A DNA stretch of 64,000 nucleotides from Tenericutes bacterium ADurb.BinA124 (GCA_002068415.1 MVZM01000002.1:62001-126000); one strand, 5' to 3'; shown: positions 32,057 through 41,727, numbered from the stretch's first letter. A program made the numbers and translations. Notes: generated by a model from the letters alone, not told the origin.

Positions 32057-33967
32057 ATGAACATTAAGTTTTTAGATGGCCGTGTTAAACAATTTACCCC
32101 GGGGCAATCAGCCTTGGATATCGCCAATTCTTTAGCGGTTTCCTTGGCGAAGAAAGCGGTGTTTGCGAAGGTCAATGGGGTGGATTTTGATTTAACACGC
32201 CCGATTTTTGAAGATGCCACCTTGGAACTGATGACTAAGGATTCCCCGGAAGCTCTGGAAGTTCTTAATCATTCCTGCAGCCATTTGTTGGCCAGTGCCG
32301 TTCGCAAACTCTATCCGCAAGCGCAGTTTGGGGTTGGTCCCGCCATTGAAGAGGGTTTTTATTATGACATTAACCCCGGTGAAGGAATCAAACTTCAAGA
32401 AGAAGATTTTGTTAAAATTGAAAACGAAATGCGCCAAATAGCTAAGCAAGACTTAGCTTTTAAACGGATGGAATTAACGAAAGCCGAGGCTTTAAAACTG
32501 TTTTCACATGATAAATACAAACAAGAAATTATTAACGAACTGGATGATCATGTCCTTATCACCGTTTACCAACATGGTGATTTTGTCGATTTGTGTCGTG
32601 GTCCCCATGTTGTTAGCACTAAAGTACTAAAAAATGTCAAACTTTTGGCCCTTAGCGGTGCCTATTGGCGTGGTGATTCCCAAAACGAACAATTACAACG
32701 AATTTATGGCACTTGCTTCTTTACGGAAGAAGACTTGGCTAAGCATTTATTGGTTTTAAAAGAACGGAGTGAACGGGATCATCGAAAACTGGGACGGGAA
32801 TTGGACTTGTTCATGTTGTCGGAATATGGTCCGGGCTTTCCGTTTTGGTTACCCAAGGGGATGATTCTTCGTAAAAATTTAGAAGATTTCTGGTACAAAA
32901 TTCATACTCGTGAAAACTACCAATTTATTCAAACACCCATTATGTTAAATAAGGAATTATGGGAAATCTCCGGCCATTGGTTTAATTATCGGGAGAATAT
33001 GTATACTTCCGAAATCGACAAACATCAATTTGCTATTAAGCCGATGAATTGTCCGGGTGGAATGTTAGTTTATAAAAACAGTATCCATTCATATCGAGAT
33101 TTTCCCCTGCGCGTTGGGGAACTAGGTTTAGTTCATCGTCATGAAGCGAGCGGGGCTTTAAACGGTTTATTCCGGGTTCGTAATTTCACTCAGGATGATG
33201 CCCATATTTTTATGACTGAACAACAAATTGTTTCCGAGGTCGGCAATTTGATTAAATTGTTTGAAGAAATTTATGCCGTGTTCGGTTTAAGTTATCATAT
33301 TGAATTATCAACCCGCCCGAAAGAAAAATACATCGGTTCGATTGAAATTTGGGATCGTTCCGAACAGGCTTTAGCTTTAGCTTGCGAATCGGTTGGTAAA
33401 CCATTTAAAATCAATCCGGGTGATGGCGCTTTTTATGGTCCGAAGTTGGACTTTAAACTGCGTGATTCGATGCACCGCATTTGGCAATGTGGAACCATTC
33501 AGTTAGATATGAACTTACCGGAACGCTTTGATTTAACTTATATTGATGAAAACGGGGAAAGAAAACGACCGGTGATGTTGCATCGCGCTATTTTTGGGTC
33601 CTTGGAACGCTTTATCGGCATTATTACGGAACATTATGGCGGCGCCTTCCCGACTTGGTTGGCTCCGGTGCAGGTTAAACTGATTCCGGTTAATTTAGAA
33701 CGTCACCAAGCCTATGTGCAAGCGGTTAAACAACGTTTGTTGAGCGAAGACATCCGTTTAGAAATCGATAAGCGCGAAGAAAAACTAAGCTATAAGATTC
33801 GCGATGCGCAAACGAAAAAAATCCCTTATCAATTAGTTTTAGGTGATCAAGAACAAGCCGATAATCTAGTTACTTACCGCCAATACGGCCACAGCGCTAC
33901 CAAAACGGTTTCCCTTGATGACTTCGTTTCCTTAATTAAAGAAGAAGTTCGGACGCTTGGAAAATAA
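32057..33967 (+). CDS. thrS: Threonine--tRNA ligase
   Basis: A 636-residue class II synthetase. N-terminal TGS domain (MNIKFLDGRVKQFTPGQSALDIAN), the editing domain (HSCSHLLASAVRKLYP, with HxxxH, and later YRGPH-like LCRGPHV), class II motifs (motif 2 RHEASGALNGLFRVRNFTQDDAH, zinc ligands in MNCPGGM) and the anticodon-binding C-terminus. AAGGAGA precedes ATG 32057. The frame is open upstream through the T-box to 31817, but that is the regulatory leader, not protein. Confidence 0.97.
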   Translation: MNIKFLDGRVKQFTPGQSALDIANSLAVSLAKKAVFAKVNGVDFDLTRPIFEDATLELMTKDSPEALEVLNHSCSHLLASAVRKLYPQAQFGVGPAIEEGFYYDINPGEGIKLQEEDFVKIENEMRQIAKQDLAFKRMELTKAEALKLFSHDKYKQEIINELDDHVLITVYQHGDFVDLCRGPHVVSTKVLKNVKLLALSGAYWRGDSQNEQLQRIYGTCFFTEEDLAKHLLVLKERSERDHRKLGRELDLFMLSEYGPGFPFWLPKGMILRKNLEDFWYKIHTRENYQFIQTPIMLNKELWEISGHWFNYRENMYTSEIDKHQFAIKPMNCPGGMLVYKNSIHSYRDFPLRVGELGLVHRHEASGALNGLFRVRNFTQDDAHIFMTEQQIVSEVGNLIKLFEEIYAVFGLSYHIELSTRPKEKYIGSIEIWDRSEQALALACESVGKPFKINPGDGAFYGPKLDFKLRDSMHRIWQCGTIQLDMNLPERFDLTYIDENGERKRPVMLHRAIFGSLERFIGIITEHYGGAFPTWLAPVQVKLIPVNLERHQAYVQAVKQRLLSEDIRLEIDKREEKLSYKIRDAQTKKIPYQLVLGDQEQADNLVTYRQYGHSATKTVSLDDFVSLIKEEVRTLGK

Positions 33968-33969
33968 CG

Positions 33970-34890
33970 ATGCTTAAAGATTTGTATGTTGAAATGACTC
34001 TTTACCAAGAGCGCATGCATCGCAAGAGTAAAAAGAAATTTCGTGACTATTTACACACGAAAGCCCAAGAGCTTAATCTCCCCTATCAAATTGTTCCCGA
34101 AAGCTGGTTTTCCAAAAATGTCTTCATTGGCAGCATTGATACGGCTGAATATATATTAAGTGCGCACTACGACACACCGCCCCGAATGCCTCCTTTTTTA
34201 GTCAAAAATGTGATTACTTATAACATCATTATTATGGCTATGATTGTAGTTTTAATCGGCTTAAGCATTATTTTCTCAATTCATCCTTTTTTGACTTCAC
34301 TAATTATTTTCCTTTTTGTCGGTTATAATTTCGGCTTTCCTGCCATTTCCAATAAATACAATTTAAACGACAACACCAGTGGGGTGTTGACGCTCCTTTA
34401 TTTGATGCAACGCATCAAAACCCCCAAGGTTGCCTTTGTTTTTTTTGATAATGAAGAAAAAGGCTTGTTTGGATCCTTAGGATTCGCTCGGTATTTACGG
34501 AAGAAAAAACTGAATTATCAGTTGCGGAAATACATCAATTTTGATTGTGTTGGCCGGGGAAATGTTTTCTCACTCGATCACTTTAATCGCCCCCAATTAG
34601 CCCTGCGTATTAAAAGTGTTTTTGATCGCTTGCAGATTACGGGCTATGAATGCCAAGTTCGCAAAGCTCGAGCACGGGAATTATCCGACCATTTCGCCTT
34701 TATTAAAAACTCCCATGTCGGGATTTTCGCTTTAAAAAATCATAACAATAAATTAGTAATCAATGATATCCACTCCCATCGGGATCGGCAAATTGATTTA
34801 AACAATATTTTCATTCTATCCAAGGTTATTGAAACTTTTATCAATCAGGAAGGAGGGAATAATGGAACCGCTCCACAAAAAACTCAGTAA
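33970..34890 (+). CDS. M28-type metallopeptidase with an inserted membrane segment
   Basis: A 306-residue protein. Zinc-peptidase residues of the M28 fold are visible: H66 and D68 (SAHYDT), D134 (NLNDNTSG), E162-E163 (FFDNEEKG). Between the first and second motif, residues about 82-122, lies a hydrophobic hairpin (NVITYNIIIMAMIVVLIGLSIIFS, FLTSLIIFLFVGYNF) that would anchor the catalytic domain in the membrane. A late histidine, in HSHRDR, may complete the site. It starts three bases after thrS and overlaps the CPBP protease gene by 29 bases. Confidence 0.8.
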   Translation: MLKDLYVEMTLYQERMHRKSKKKFRDYLHTKAQELNLPYQIVPESWFSKNVFIGSIDTAEYILSAHYDTPPRMPPFLVKNVITYNIIIMAMIVVLIGLSIIFSIHPFLTSLIIFLFVGYNFGFPAISNKYNLNDNTSGVLTLLYLMQRIKTPKVAFVFFDNEEKGLFGSLGFARYLRKKKLNYQLRKYINFDCVGRGNVFSLDHFNRPQLALRIKSVFDRLQITGYECQVRKARARELSDHFAFIKNSHVGIFALKNHNNKLVINDIHSHRDRQIDLNNIFILSKVIETFINQEGGNNGTAPQKTQ

Positions 34891-35641
34891 TCCTAATTTT
34901 TATTTAATTGCTTTTTTGGTAAGTTTTGTCTTATTCAATACCTTACCGATTGTTTTTATGATATCTTCCTCTTTGGTTGTGGAGTTTCAACAGCCGGGGT
35001 TCTTTATTGGTTTTTTGCGAATCATTTCCGGCCTTGATGATGCGGCTTATACACCAACCATTGTCGCCGTTTTGAATATTTCCCAAATGCTGGGGGAAAT
35101 ATTGTTGGCCGGGCTTTTTGTGGCTGTGCTTTGGAAAGTATTGGTTCATGATGCTAAATTAGCCTTCAAGAAAGAAAATATCGGCAGAAACTTATTGATT
35201 ATTTTATTAGGTTGGGTGGCTATTATTGTTTCCTCCGTTGTTTTAGAGCTTCTTTATGAACGCTTAGGTATTGAAGGGACAGCGAATAATCAGGAGATAA
35301 TTGAAACTCTTCTTAGTTATGATTCAAAAATTTTTATGATTATTACTGTTATTATTCTAGCGCCCTTTGTGGAGGAAATCCTCTTTCGAAAACTTTTGTT
35401 CGGCGCTTTGGAAGAAAAATTTCATTTATCCCGTTTATGGGCGGTCATTATTTCAGCGGTGTTGTTTGCGGCTGTCCATGGTATCGATATTTTCTTCTTT
35501 CAATATTTGGCTCTAGCTTTGGTAATCTCCGGTGCTTATGCCCTTTCCAACAACAATGTTGTTGTTTCCATCGGCTTGCATTTTGTCAATAATACCCTAT
35601 CCATTATTTTGTTTTTCTTAGCGGAGCGATTACTATCATGA
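34862..35641 (+). CDS. CPBP family glutamic-type intramembrane protease
   Basis: A 259-residue membrane protein with about six to eight helices. The CPBP (Abi/Rce1-like) motifs are in order: motif 1 EEILFRKLLFG, motif 2 FAAVHGIDIFFFQY, and motif 3 HFVNN. Members cleave peptides within the membrane, for example in prenyl-protein or bacteriocin processing; the target here is unknown. ATG 34862 follows AGGAGGG located in the preceding gene. Its last codon overlaps the ATG of the TPR gene. Confidence 0.87.
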   Translation: MEPLHKKLSNPNFYLIAFLVSFVLFNTLPIVFMISSSLVVEFQQPGFFIGFLRIISGLDDAAYTPTIVAVLNISQMLGEILLAGLFVAVLWKVLVHDAKLAFKKENIGRNLLIILLGWVAIIVSSVVLELLYERLGIEGTANNQEIIETLLSYDSKIFMIITVIILAPFVEEILFRKLLFGALEEKFHLSRLWAVIISAVLFAAVHGIDIFFFQYLALALVISGAYALSNNNVVVSIGLHFVNNTLSIILFFLAERLLS

Positions 35642-36549
35642 GTAAATATGATGAACTGATTGCCCAAGCTAAAACAGCTTACCAAAAACATGAACTGGCC
35701 ACAGCCATTGCTTTTTATGAAGAAGCTTTTCAAGAAAAAATCATTGTGGAGGATTTGGTAGATTTAGGCTTTGTTTATTTAGATGATAAAAATCCTTTTA
35801 AAGCGGTCGCTATCTTGGAAGAAGCCACGGCCTTTGCTTTTGACTACCCCCTCGGTTTTTATGGTTTAGGGATGGCTTATGAAGAAGTAGGGCGTCGCGA
35901 TGATGCCATTAAAGCTTATCAGAAAGTGATTGAGCTGGATGAAGCGTTTGTGAACGCCTATTTCAATTTAGCCTTAATTTATGATGATTTAGAAGATGAA
36001 AATCAAGCTTATAATTATTATAAAAAAACTTTACTCTATGCTCCCGGCCATTTTTGGGCCAATTTAAACATTGGTTCTTTTTATGAAAAACATGATTTTT
36101 TGGATTTGGCACTCGAGCATACCTTAAGGGCTTATCGCAAGAACGACCAAGAGAAAATGATTTCCTATAATTTAGGAGTTATTTATGCCAAGATGAAGAA
36201 GTATGAAGAGGCCATTAAATATTACCAAGAAGAACTGAAGAAACCAAAGCCTTATATCTTAGCTTATTCGAATTTAGGATTGCTTTACAAAGATGTTTAC
36301 CAGGATTATAAAAAAGCGCAATATTATTATTTAGAAGGGATTAGCCAAGATAAAAACAACAGCATTTTGTGGTACAACCTCGCTTGTCTTTATGTTGTAA
36401 TGAATGATTTTGAGAATGCTTATAATTGTTTTTTATATGCTAATCTCAAGGATAAATCCATCTTTAAATATATGGAAAATGACGAAGAATTGGATATGTT
36501 TCGCCAAACGGAAACTTATCAAAAACTGAAACAAAATTTAAAAGGCTGA
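35638..36549 (+). CDS. Tetratricopeptide repeat protein
   Basis: A 303-residue soluble protein made almost wholly of TPR units (e.g. GLGMAYEEVGRRDDAIKAYQKVIELDEAFVNAYFNLALIYDDLEDENQAYNYYKKTLLYAP), about eight in a row. It has no signal peptide or enzyme domain, so it is probably a cytoplasmic scaffold. It overlaps the CPBP protease gene (ATGA), and a terminator follows, making thrS, peptidase, protease and TPR protein one transcriptional unit. Confidence 0.85.
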   Translation: MSKYDELIAQAKTAYQKHELATAIAFYEEAFQEKIIVEDLVDLGFVYLDDKNPFKAVAILEEATAFAFDYPLGFYGLGMAYEEVGRRDDAIKAYQKVIELDEAFVNAYFNLALIYDDLEDENQAYNYYKKTLLYAPGHFWANLNIGSFYEKHDFLDLALEHTLRAYRKNDQEKMISYNLGVIYAKMKKYEEAIKYYQEELKKPKPYILAYSNLGLLYKDVYQDYKKAQYYYLEGISQDKNNSILWYNLACLYVVMNDFENAYNCFLYANLKDKSIFKYMENDEELDMFRQTETYQKLKQNLKG

Positions 36550-36561
36550 ATCAGCCTTTTT
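36541..36561 (+). terminator. Terminator of the thrS operon
   Basis: AAAGGCT (36541-36547), loop GAATC, AGCCTTT (36553-36559), T. It overlaps the TPR gene stop. Confidence 0.75.
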
Positions 36562-36577
36562 GTTTTGGTTGGGAATA

Positions 36578-36586
36578 TGGTATAAT
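36578..36586 (+). promoter_or_regulatory. Extended -10 promoter of trmFO-xerC
   Basis: TGG followed by TATAAT (36581-36586), 24 bases before the trmFO ATG. Confidence 0.55.
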
Positions 36587-36609
36587 AATAAGCGAAAACA
36601 GGTGAAAAA

Positions 36610-37908
36610 ATGCAAGCTGTCAATGTTATAGGAGCCGGTTTAGCCGGTAGTGAAGCGACTTATCAATTAATAAAACGAGGTGTGAAAGTTAATTTGTGGG
36701 AAATGCGTCCTAGTAAGATGACGGAAGCCCACCAAACGGCTTTGTTCTCCGAATTAATTTGCTCCAATTCCTTCCGGGCAGCGAGCATCGAAAACGCCGT
36801 TGGCCTCTTGAAAGAAGAAATGCGGCGCTTGGATTCTTTGATTATGCGCTCTGCCGATGCCAATCAAGTGGAAGCGGGCGGGGCCTTGGCGGTTGATCGA
36901 ACGATGTTTGCGGAAATGATTACGAAAACCATCAAACAAAACCCCTTAGTTAATATCATCAATCAAGAAGCAATATCGATTCCTGAAGGACCCACCATTA
37001 TTGCCAGCGGTCCGTTAACTAGTTTGGCTTTCAGTGAAGCCATTAAAGCTTTTGTTCAGGAAGACTATTTATATTTTTATGATGCGATTGCCCCGATTGT
37101 TTATCTTGATTCGGTTGACAAAAGTCGGGTTTATTTGAAATCTCGTTATGATAAAGGGACGGCAGCTTATTACAACTGTCCGTTTACAAAAGAACAATTT
37201 GATTATTTTTATGAAGAATTGCTTCATGCCAAACGGGTAGTTCCCCATGAATTTGAAATGAAAATCTTTGAAGGGTGCATGGCGATTGAGGATATGGCTG
37301 CCCGTGGGAAAGAAACCTTATTGTTTGGACCGATGAAACCGGTCGGTTTACGAAATCCTTTTACAAATGAATTACCCTATGCCGTTGTGCAGTTGCGTCA
37401 GGATGATGCTGCTAAAACGATGTACAATTTAGTTGGCTTTCAAACCCATTTGACCTTCCCCGAACAAAAACGGATTTTACGGCTTATTCCCGGTTTAGAA
37501 CGTTGCGAGATTGCTCGCTATGGGGTGATGCATCGCAATACCTTTATTAATGCACCGCAGTTGCTTAATTGTTATTATCAAAGCCTTACCCGACCTGATT
37601 TATTTTTTGCCGGTCAGATTACCGGTGTGGAAGGGTATTTGGAAAGTGCGTCGTCGGGATTAATGGCGGGACTGAATATGGCACGCTTTCTTAACCAAGA
37701 ACCTTTGGTCAATTTTAGTTCACAGACGGCTATTGGCGCTCTGGCCAATTATATTTCCACGCCTAATTTTGCTTTTCAACCGATGAATGTTAATTTTGGT
37801 TTGTTTGCAGCTTTGGATAATGTCATGCGCAAAAAGGAACGAAAACAGGCTTATGCTCACCGTAGTTTAGCGATTATTGATGAATGGATGGAAAAAAATC
37901 ATGGATGA
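36610..37908 (+). CDS. trmFO: Methylenetetrahydrofolate--tRNA-(uracil-5-)-methyltransferase TrmFO
   Basis: A 432-residue FAD enzyme that makes ribothymidine-54 in tRNA using 5,10-methylene-THF. N-terminal FAD motif [17 protein letters not shown], then [41 protein letters not shown], and late [25 protein letters not shown] are diagnostic. xerC overlaps its stop, as in the Bacillus trmFO-codV arrangement. Confidence 0.96.
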   Translation: MQAVNVIGAGLAGSEATYQLIKRGVKVNLWEMRPSKMTEAHQTALFSELICSNSFRAASIENAVGLLKEEMRRLDSLIMRSADANQVEAGGALAVDRTMFAEMITKTIKQNPLVNIINQEAISIPEGPTIIASGPLTSLAFSEAIKAFVQEDYLYFYDAIAPIVYLDSVDKSRVYLKSRYDKGTAAYYNCPFTKEQFDYFYEELLHAKRVVPHEFEMKIFEGCMAIEDMAARGKETLLFGPMKPVGLRNPFTNELPYAVVQLRQDDAAKTMYNLVGFQTHLTFPEQKRILRLIPGLERCEIARYGVMHRNTFINAPQLLNCYYQSLTRPDLFFAGQITGVEGYLESASSGLMAGLNMARFLNQEPLVNFSSQTAIGALANYISTPNFAFQPMNVNFGLFAALDNVMRKKERKQAYAHRSLAIIDEWMEKNHG

Positions 37909-38824
37909 TGGGCAATTAGTATTATCTTTTTTATCCTACTTACAAAATGAGCGAACTTATTCCGATTTGACGGTATCAGCTTATCATAGCGATATTAATG
38001 AGTTTCGGGATTTTTTAAAAACGAACAATTTTGGGACACTTAAACAAGTTAAACCCAATTATACGAGGTATTACCTAGCCCACTTAAACAATCAACATTA
38101 TCGCCCCCGCAGTGTCGCTCGCAAAATGTCCAGTTTACGCAGTTTCTATAAATTCATGCAAGCTGAAGGAATTGTTGATGACAATATCTTTAGTGAAATC
38201 CCTTCGCCTAAATTAGATAAAATTCTTCCGAAACAACTTTATCCACAAGAAATCCAGGCCTTGTTCGCTGCGATTGATGAGAAAACAGCCCTTGGGAAAC
38301 GCAATTATGCGCTTTTAGAGCTCTTGTATGGAACAGGAATCCGCGTGAGTGAATGTTGCAATTTGAAAATTTCCGACCTTGATTTTCACAATCAATCCCT
38401 AATTGTCATGGGTAAAGGTTCCAAGGAACGCTATGTTCCTTTTCATGAGAATGTGAAAAAAGCGGTGGTTGATTATTTGCAATTCGCCCGTCCGGAATTA
38501 TTAAAGCGGGCGAAAACCCCACCCACGGATATCTTATTTGTTAATTATCATGGCGGTCCGCTTCGACCGCGGGGGGTGCGGGTGATTCTTGATGAACTGG
38601 CCTTAGTGGCTTCTGAAAGCATGAATATTTCGCCCCATAAATTACGGCACTCATTTGCAACCCATTTGTTGGATAATGGGGTTGATTTACGCAGTGTCCA
38701 GGAATTATTAGGGCATGTCCATCTTTCCACAACCCAAATTTATACCCATGTTTCAAAAGAAAAACTACAAGAAGAGTATCGTAAATTTCATCCGCGGGCG
38801 CAAAAAAACCCTTCCGAATCATAA
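37901..38824 (+). CDS. xerC: Tyrosine recombinase XerC (CodV)
   Basis: A 307-residue site-specific recombinase resolving chromosome dimers at dif. N-terminal SAM-like core-binding domain ([30 protein letters not shown]) and C-terminal catalytic domain with R in GTGIRVSE, K in GKGSKER, H and R in [13 protein letters not shown] in [10 protein letters not shown], and the nucleophile Y in IYTHVS. Neighbourhood with trmFO identifies it as the housekeeping recombinase and not a phage integrase. The start overlaps the trmFO stop by eight bases. hslVU-codY, which follow in Bacillus, are absent. Confidence 0.93.
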   Translation: MDDGQLVLSFLSYLQNERTYSDLTVSAYHSDINEFRDFLKTNNFGTLKQVKPNYTRYYLAHLNNQHYRPRSVARKMSSLRSFYKFMQAEGIVDDNIFSEIPSPKLDKILPKQLYPQEIQALFAAIDEKTALGKRNYALLELLYGTGIRVSECCNLKISDLDFHNQSLIVMGKGSKERYVPFHENVKKAVVDYLQFARPELLKRAKTPPTDILFVNYHGGPLRPRGVRVILDELALVASESMNISPHKLRHSFATHLLDNGVDLRSVQELLGHVHLSTTQIYTHVSKEKLQEEYRKFHPRAQKNPSES

Positions 38825-38889
38825 TATTTTAAGGGAATAATTCCTATTAAAACTTGTTTTTTCCCAAGCTTTTAAAAAGTTAAAAACAT

Positions 38890-38918
38890 TTGCATTAGCC
38901 AAGGGAATGTGGTATAAT
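38890..38918 (+). promoter_or_regulatory. Promoter of rpsB-tsf
   Basis: TTGCAT (38890-38895), 17-bp spacer, TATAAT (38913-38918) with a TGG extended -10 element. Confidence 0.75.
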
Positions 38919-38924
38919 ACAGCA

Positions 38925-39030
38925 GGCAAATAAAAAAAATACACACACTAGCCGAGGTAGTCGTTTAGTACACAATGTGGTGCGGTTATTGAAGACGTTA
39001 GTGGCGGCCAAACAAAAGAAAAAAAAGGAG
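38925..39030 (+). promoter_or_regulatory. Structured 5' leader of rpsB, candidate autoregulatory RNA
   Basis: About 110 nt between promoter and rpsB ATG with more G+C than the flanks. By eye, CACTA (38946-38950) can pair with TAGTG (38999-39003), or TAGCCG (38949-38954) with CGGTTA (38983-38988); the two helices share bases, so they may alternate. GTACAC/GTGGTGC forms an inner hairpin near 38968-38983. Ribosomal protein S2 operons are autoregulated in some bacteria; I infer the same here. Confidence 0.45.
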
Positions 39031-39037
39031 AAAAATC

Positions 39038-40075
39038 ATGTCTGTAATTAGCAAAAATCAATTGCTAGAAGCCGGTGTTCACTTCGGTCACAATACTCGC
39101 CGATGGAACCCTAAAATGAAAGAGTATATTTTCGGGGAAAGAAATGGTATTTATATCATTGATCTAGACAAAACAGTTAAATTAATTGAAGAAGCGTATA
39201 AAAGTCTTTATACCATTGCACAAAACCAAGGGACGGTTTTATTTGTTGGAACGAGAAAACAACTTCAAGAAGTGATTAAAGAACAGGCCATCCGGGCCGG
39301 TCAATTCTATGTTGATCAACGGTGGTTGGGTGGAACGCTCACCAATTTTAAGACCATCCGTAAAAGCATCGCCCGTTTATTTGAAATTGAAAAAATGGAA
39401 GCTGATGGTGTTTTCGAAGTTCTCCCGAAAAAGGAAGTTATTTTATTAAAGAAAGAAAAAGAAAAATTAGATAAATTCTTCAGCGGTATCCGCGATATGA
39501 AGAGCATTCCTTCCGCGCTTGTTGTGGTTGATCCGAAAACGGAACACAATGCCGTTAAAGAAGCCAGAAAACTAGAGATTCCTATTTTTGGCTTAGTTGA
39601 TACCAATTGTGATCCGGATGAAGTTGATTATGTCATCCCCGCTAATGATGATGCCATCCGTTCCGTTAAACTAATCGTCGGAACATTGGCTAATGCGATT
39701 GTAGAAGCTCAAGGCGGAACGCCAATCGAGATTGATTTTACCGATGAACCATCAACGGAAGAGCGTAGCGGTCGCCGTTCTATCTATAAAGAAGGCGATC
39801 GTGATAGCCGTCGTGGTGATGGTCGTTCCCGTCCACGGTCGAGCCGTCCACGCCCGAGCTACAATCGTCCGCGGCCAGCGGCTCCGGTTGCCCCTGAAGC
39901 GGCTCCGGTTACTCAAGAAACTGCTCCCGAGGCTGCTCTTGAAGTGACTCCTGAAGTTGCTCCTAAAGCGACTCCCGAAGTTGCTCCCGAAGTTGCTCCT
40001 GAAGTTGCGCCCGAAGTTGCTCCTGTTGCTGCCCCGGCTAAAAAAAAGGTGAATAAGGAGATTCAAAATGATTAG
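39038..40075 (+). CDS. rpsB: 30S ribosomal protein S2 with long C-terminal extension
   Basis: A 345-residue protein. Residues 1 to about 228 are a complete S2 ([73 protein letters not shown]). The remaining 115 residues are unusual: a basic Arg/Ser/Pro-rich block (231-281, [18 protein letters not shown]) followed by an Ala/Pro/Glu tract with tandem PEVA units and a lysine cluster near the end. S2 proteins usually have about 230-260 residues. The gene overlaps tsf by eight bases. Confidence 0.96.
   Translation: MSVISKNQLLEAGVHFGHNTRRWNPKMKEYIFGERNGIYIIDLDKTVKLIEEAYKSLYTIAQNQGTVLFVGTRKQLQEVIKEQAIRAGQFYVDQRWLGGTLTNFKTIRKSIARLFEIEKMEADGVFEVLPKKEVILLKKEKEKLDKFFSGIRDMKSIPSALVVVDPKTEHNAVKEARKLEIPIFGLVDTNCDPDEVDYVIPANDDAIRSVKLIVGTLANAIVEAQGGTPIEIDFTDEPSTEERSGRRSIYKEGDRDSRRGDGRSRPRSSRPRPSYNRPRPAAPVAPEAAPVTQETAPEAALEVTPEVAPKATPEVAPEVAPEVAPEVAPVAAPAKKKVNKEIQND
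39950..40021 (+). repeat. 12-bp tandem repeats encoding PEVA in rpsB
   Basis: Six units of the form CC(C/T)GAAGTTGC(T/G), the second unit diverged (CCTAAAGCGACT); the last four (39974-40021) are near identical. The 12-bp length keeps the frame whatever the copy number. Confidence 0.8.
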
Positions 40076-40940
40076 TGCTGCTTTAGTTAAAGATTTAAGA
40101 GAAAAAACCGGCGCCGGAATGATGGATTGTAAAAAAGCCTTAGTTGAAACTAATGGTAATATTGAAGAAGCCATCACTTGGTTACGGGAAAAAGGCATTT
40201 TAAAAGCCCAAAAGAAAGCGGACCGCATTGCGGCCGAAGGTGTTTGCCATTTTACCGTTAAAGACCATAAAGCCCTTGTTTTTGAAGTCAACAGTGAAAC
40301 GGACTTTGTTGCGAAGAACCAAGTATTTTTAGATATCGTTAGTGAAATTGGGGAAGCCATTATTAACAGTCAAGCTACTAATACTGAAGAAGCTTTAGCT
40401 GTTGCAAGTGCCAAGGGAACGGTTAATGATTTATTAATCAATGCTACCGCCACCATCGGTGAAAAGATTTCCTTACGCCGAGTGCAAGTTTTTGAAAAAA
40501 CGGCGGCCGATGTCTTTGGCACTTATAATCATATGAATGGTAAAATTGTAGTTGTCAGTGTTGTTCGCGGCAATAATGAAGTTGTTGCGAAAGATGTTTG
40601 CATGCACATTGCGGCCATGAACCCTCGTTTTTTGAATCGTGAACAAGTTGATCAAGATTATCTCCAAAAAGAACGTGAAGTATTAACGCAAGAAACCATC
40701 AACGAAGGCAAACCGGCCCACATTGTTGATCGGATTGTCGCGGGTAAAGTCGATAAATTCTTGAAAACCATTTGTTTGGTTGATCAAGCTTTTGTTAAGA
40801 ATCTTGACCAAACGGTTGGCCAATATCTCCAAGCTAATCAATGTGAAATATTATCATATGTTCGCCTTGAAGTTGGCGAAGGACTTGAAAAGAGAAAAGA
40901 TGATTTTGCTGCTGAGGTTATGGCCGCTGTCAACAACTAA
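40068..40940 (+). CDS. tsf: Elongation factor Ts
   Basis: A 290-residue guanine-nucleotide exchange factor for EF-Tu. N-terminal UBA-like domain ([39 protein letters not shown]) and core with [15 protein letters not shown], the EF-Tu contact loop. It overlaps rpsB (ATGATTAG), with its ribosome site in the S2 tail. A strong terminator follows, separating it from pyrH. Confidence 0.97.
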   Translation: MISAALVKDLREKTGAGMMDCKKALVETNGNIEEAITWLREKGILKAQKKADRIAAEGVCHFTVKDHKALVFEVNSETDFVAKNQVFLDIVSEIGEAIINSQATNTEEALAVASAKGTVNDLLINATATIGEKISLRRVQVFEKTAADVFGTYNHMNGKIVVVSVVRGNNEVVAKDVCMHIAAMNPRFLNREQVDQDYLQKEREVLTQETINEGKPAHIVDRIVAGKVDKFLKTICLVDQAFVKNLDQTVGQYLQANQCEILSYVRLEVGEGLEKRKDDFAAEVMAAVNN

Positions 40941-40948
40941 AAACAATC

Positions 40949-40975
40949 AGGCACTAGAGCAAATAGTGCCTTTTT
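40949..40975 (+). terminator. Terminator of rpsB-tsf
   Basis: AGGCACTA (40949-40956), loop GAGCAAA, TAGTGCCT (40964-40971), T run. No clear new promoter precedes pyrH, so some read-through is likely. Confidence 0.8.
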
Positions 40976-40995
40976 ATCAATCAAAAGGAGGCTAA

Positions 40996-41724
40996 ATGAG
41001 AAAAAGAATCGTCTTAAAATTGAGTGGTGAGGCCTTGGCCGGTGATAAGCGAGTTGGGATTAATCATCACAAAGTCAATGAAATTGCTGCGGAAATTAAA
41101 ACCTTATTTGATTTAGGGAATATTGATTTATCGATTGTGGTCGGTGCCGGCAACATTTGGCGCGGACGAGATGCCATTGAATCGGGAATGGATCGTTCCA
41201 GTGCGGATTATATGGGCATGTTAGCGACTATCTTGAATGCTTTGGCGCTGCAAAATTCCTTAGAACGTTTAGGTTGTGATACCCGAACGATGACATCTTT
41301 GGAAATTCCCTCCGTAGCGGAACCCTATATTCGGCGGAAGGCCCTTTCCCATTTGGAGAAAAACCGGATTGTGATTTTTGGTGGTGGTAACGGTATCCCT
41401 TTCTTTACAACCGATACGACGGCCGCCTTAAGGAGTGCCGAATTAGGCTCGCATTTAATCCTAATGGCTAAAAATGGTGTTGATGGGGTTTATGATTCCA
41501 ACCCCAAAGACAATCCCCATGCGAAACGATTTTCCCAAATAACCCATCAAGAAGTTTTAGATAAACATCTTGATGTGATGGATTTAACGGCAGCCACTCT
41601 TTGTAAAGAAAACAATATTGATATTTTAGTTTTTGATATGAATGTCAAGGGCAATATTGCTCGGGCTGCTAACGATTTTTCGATTGGAACATTGATTTCA
41701 AATAATATCAGGAAAGGAAAATAA
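40996..41724 (+). CDS. pyrH: Uridylate kinase
   Basis: A 242-residue hexameric UMP kinase of the amino acid kinase fold. KRIVLKLSGEAL, VVGAGNIWRGRD, MLATILNALALQ and GGNGIPFFTTDTTAALRSAEL are family signatures. AAAGGAGG precedes the ATG; frr begins three bases after its stop. Confidence 0.97.
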   Translation: MRKRIVLKLSGEALAGDKRVGINHHKVNEIAAEIKTLFDLGNIDLSIVVGAGNIWRGRDAIESGMDRSSADYMGMLATILNALALQNSLERLGCDTRTMTSLEIPSVAEPYIRRKALSHLEKNRIVIFGGGNGIPFFTTDTTAALRSAELGSHLILMAKNGVDGVYDSNPKDNPHAKRFSQITHQEVLDKHLDVMDLTAATLCKENNIDILVFDMNVKGNIARAANDFSIGTLISNNIRKGK

Positions 41725-41727
41725 CAT

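Noticed and set aside
37901-38824. Phage or integron integrase marking a mobile element
   Set aside because: The recombinase overlaps trmFO in the housekeeping XerC/CodV arrangement, with no attachment repeats or phage genes nearby.
39752-40360. Long minus-strand ORF opposite rpsB and tsf
   Set aside because: It is the antisense of the arginine-proline and PEVA repeat region; its composition is an artefact of the coding repeats, and it has no ribosome site or promoter.
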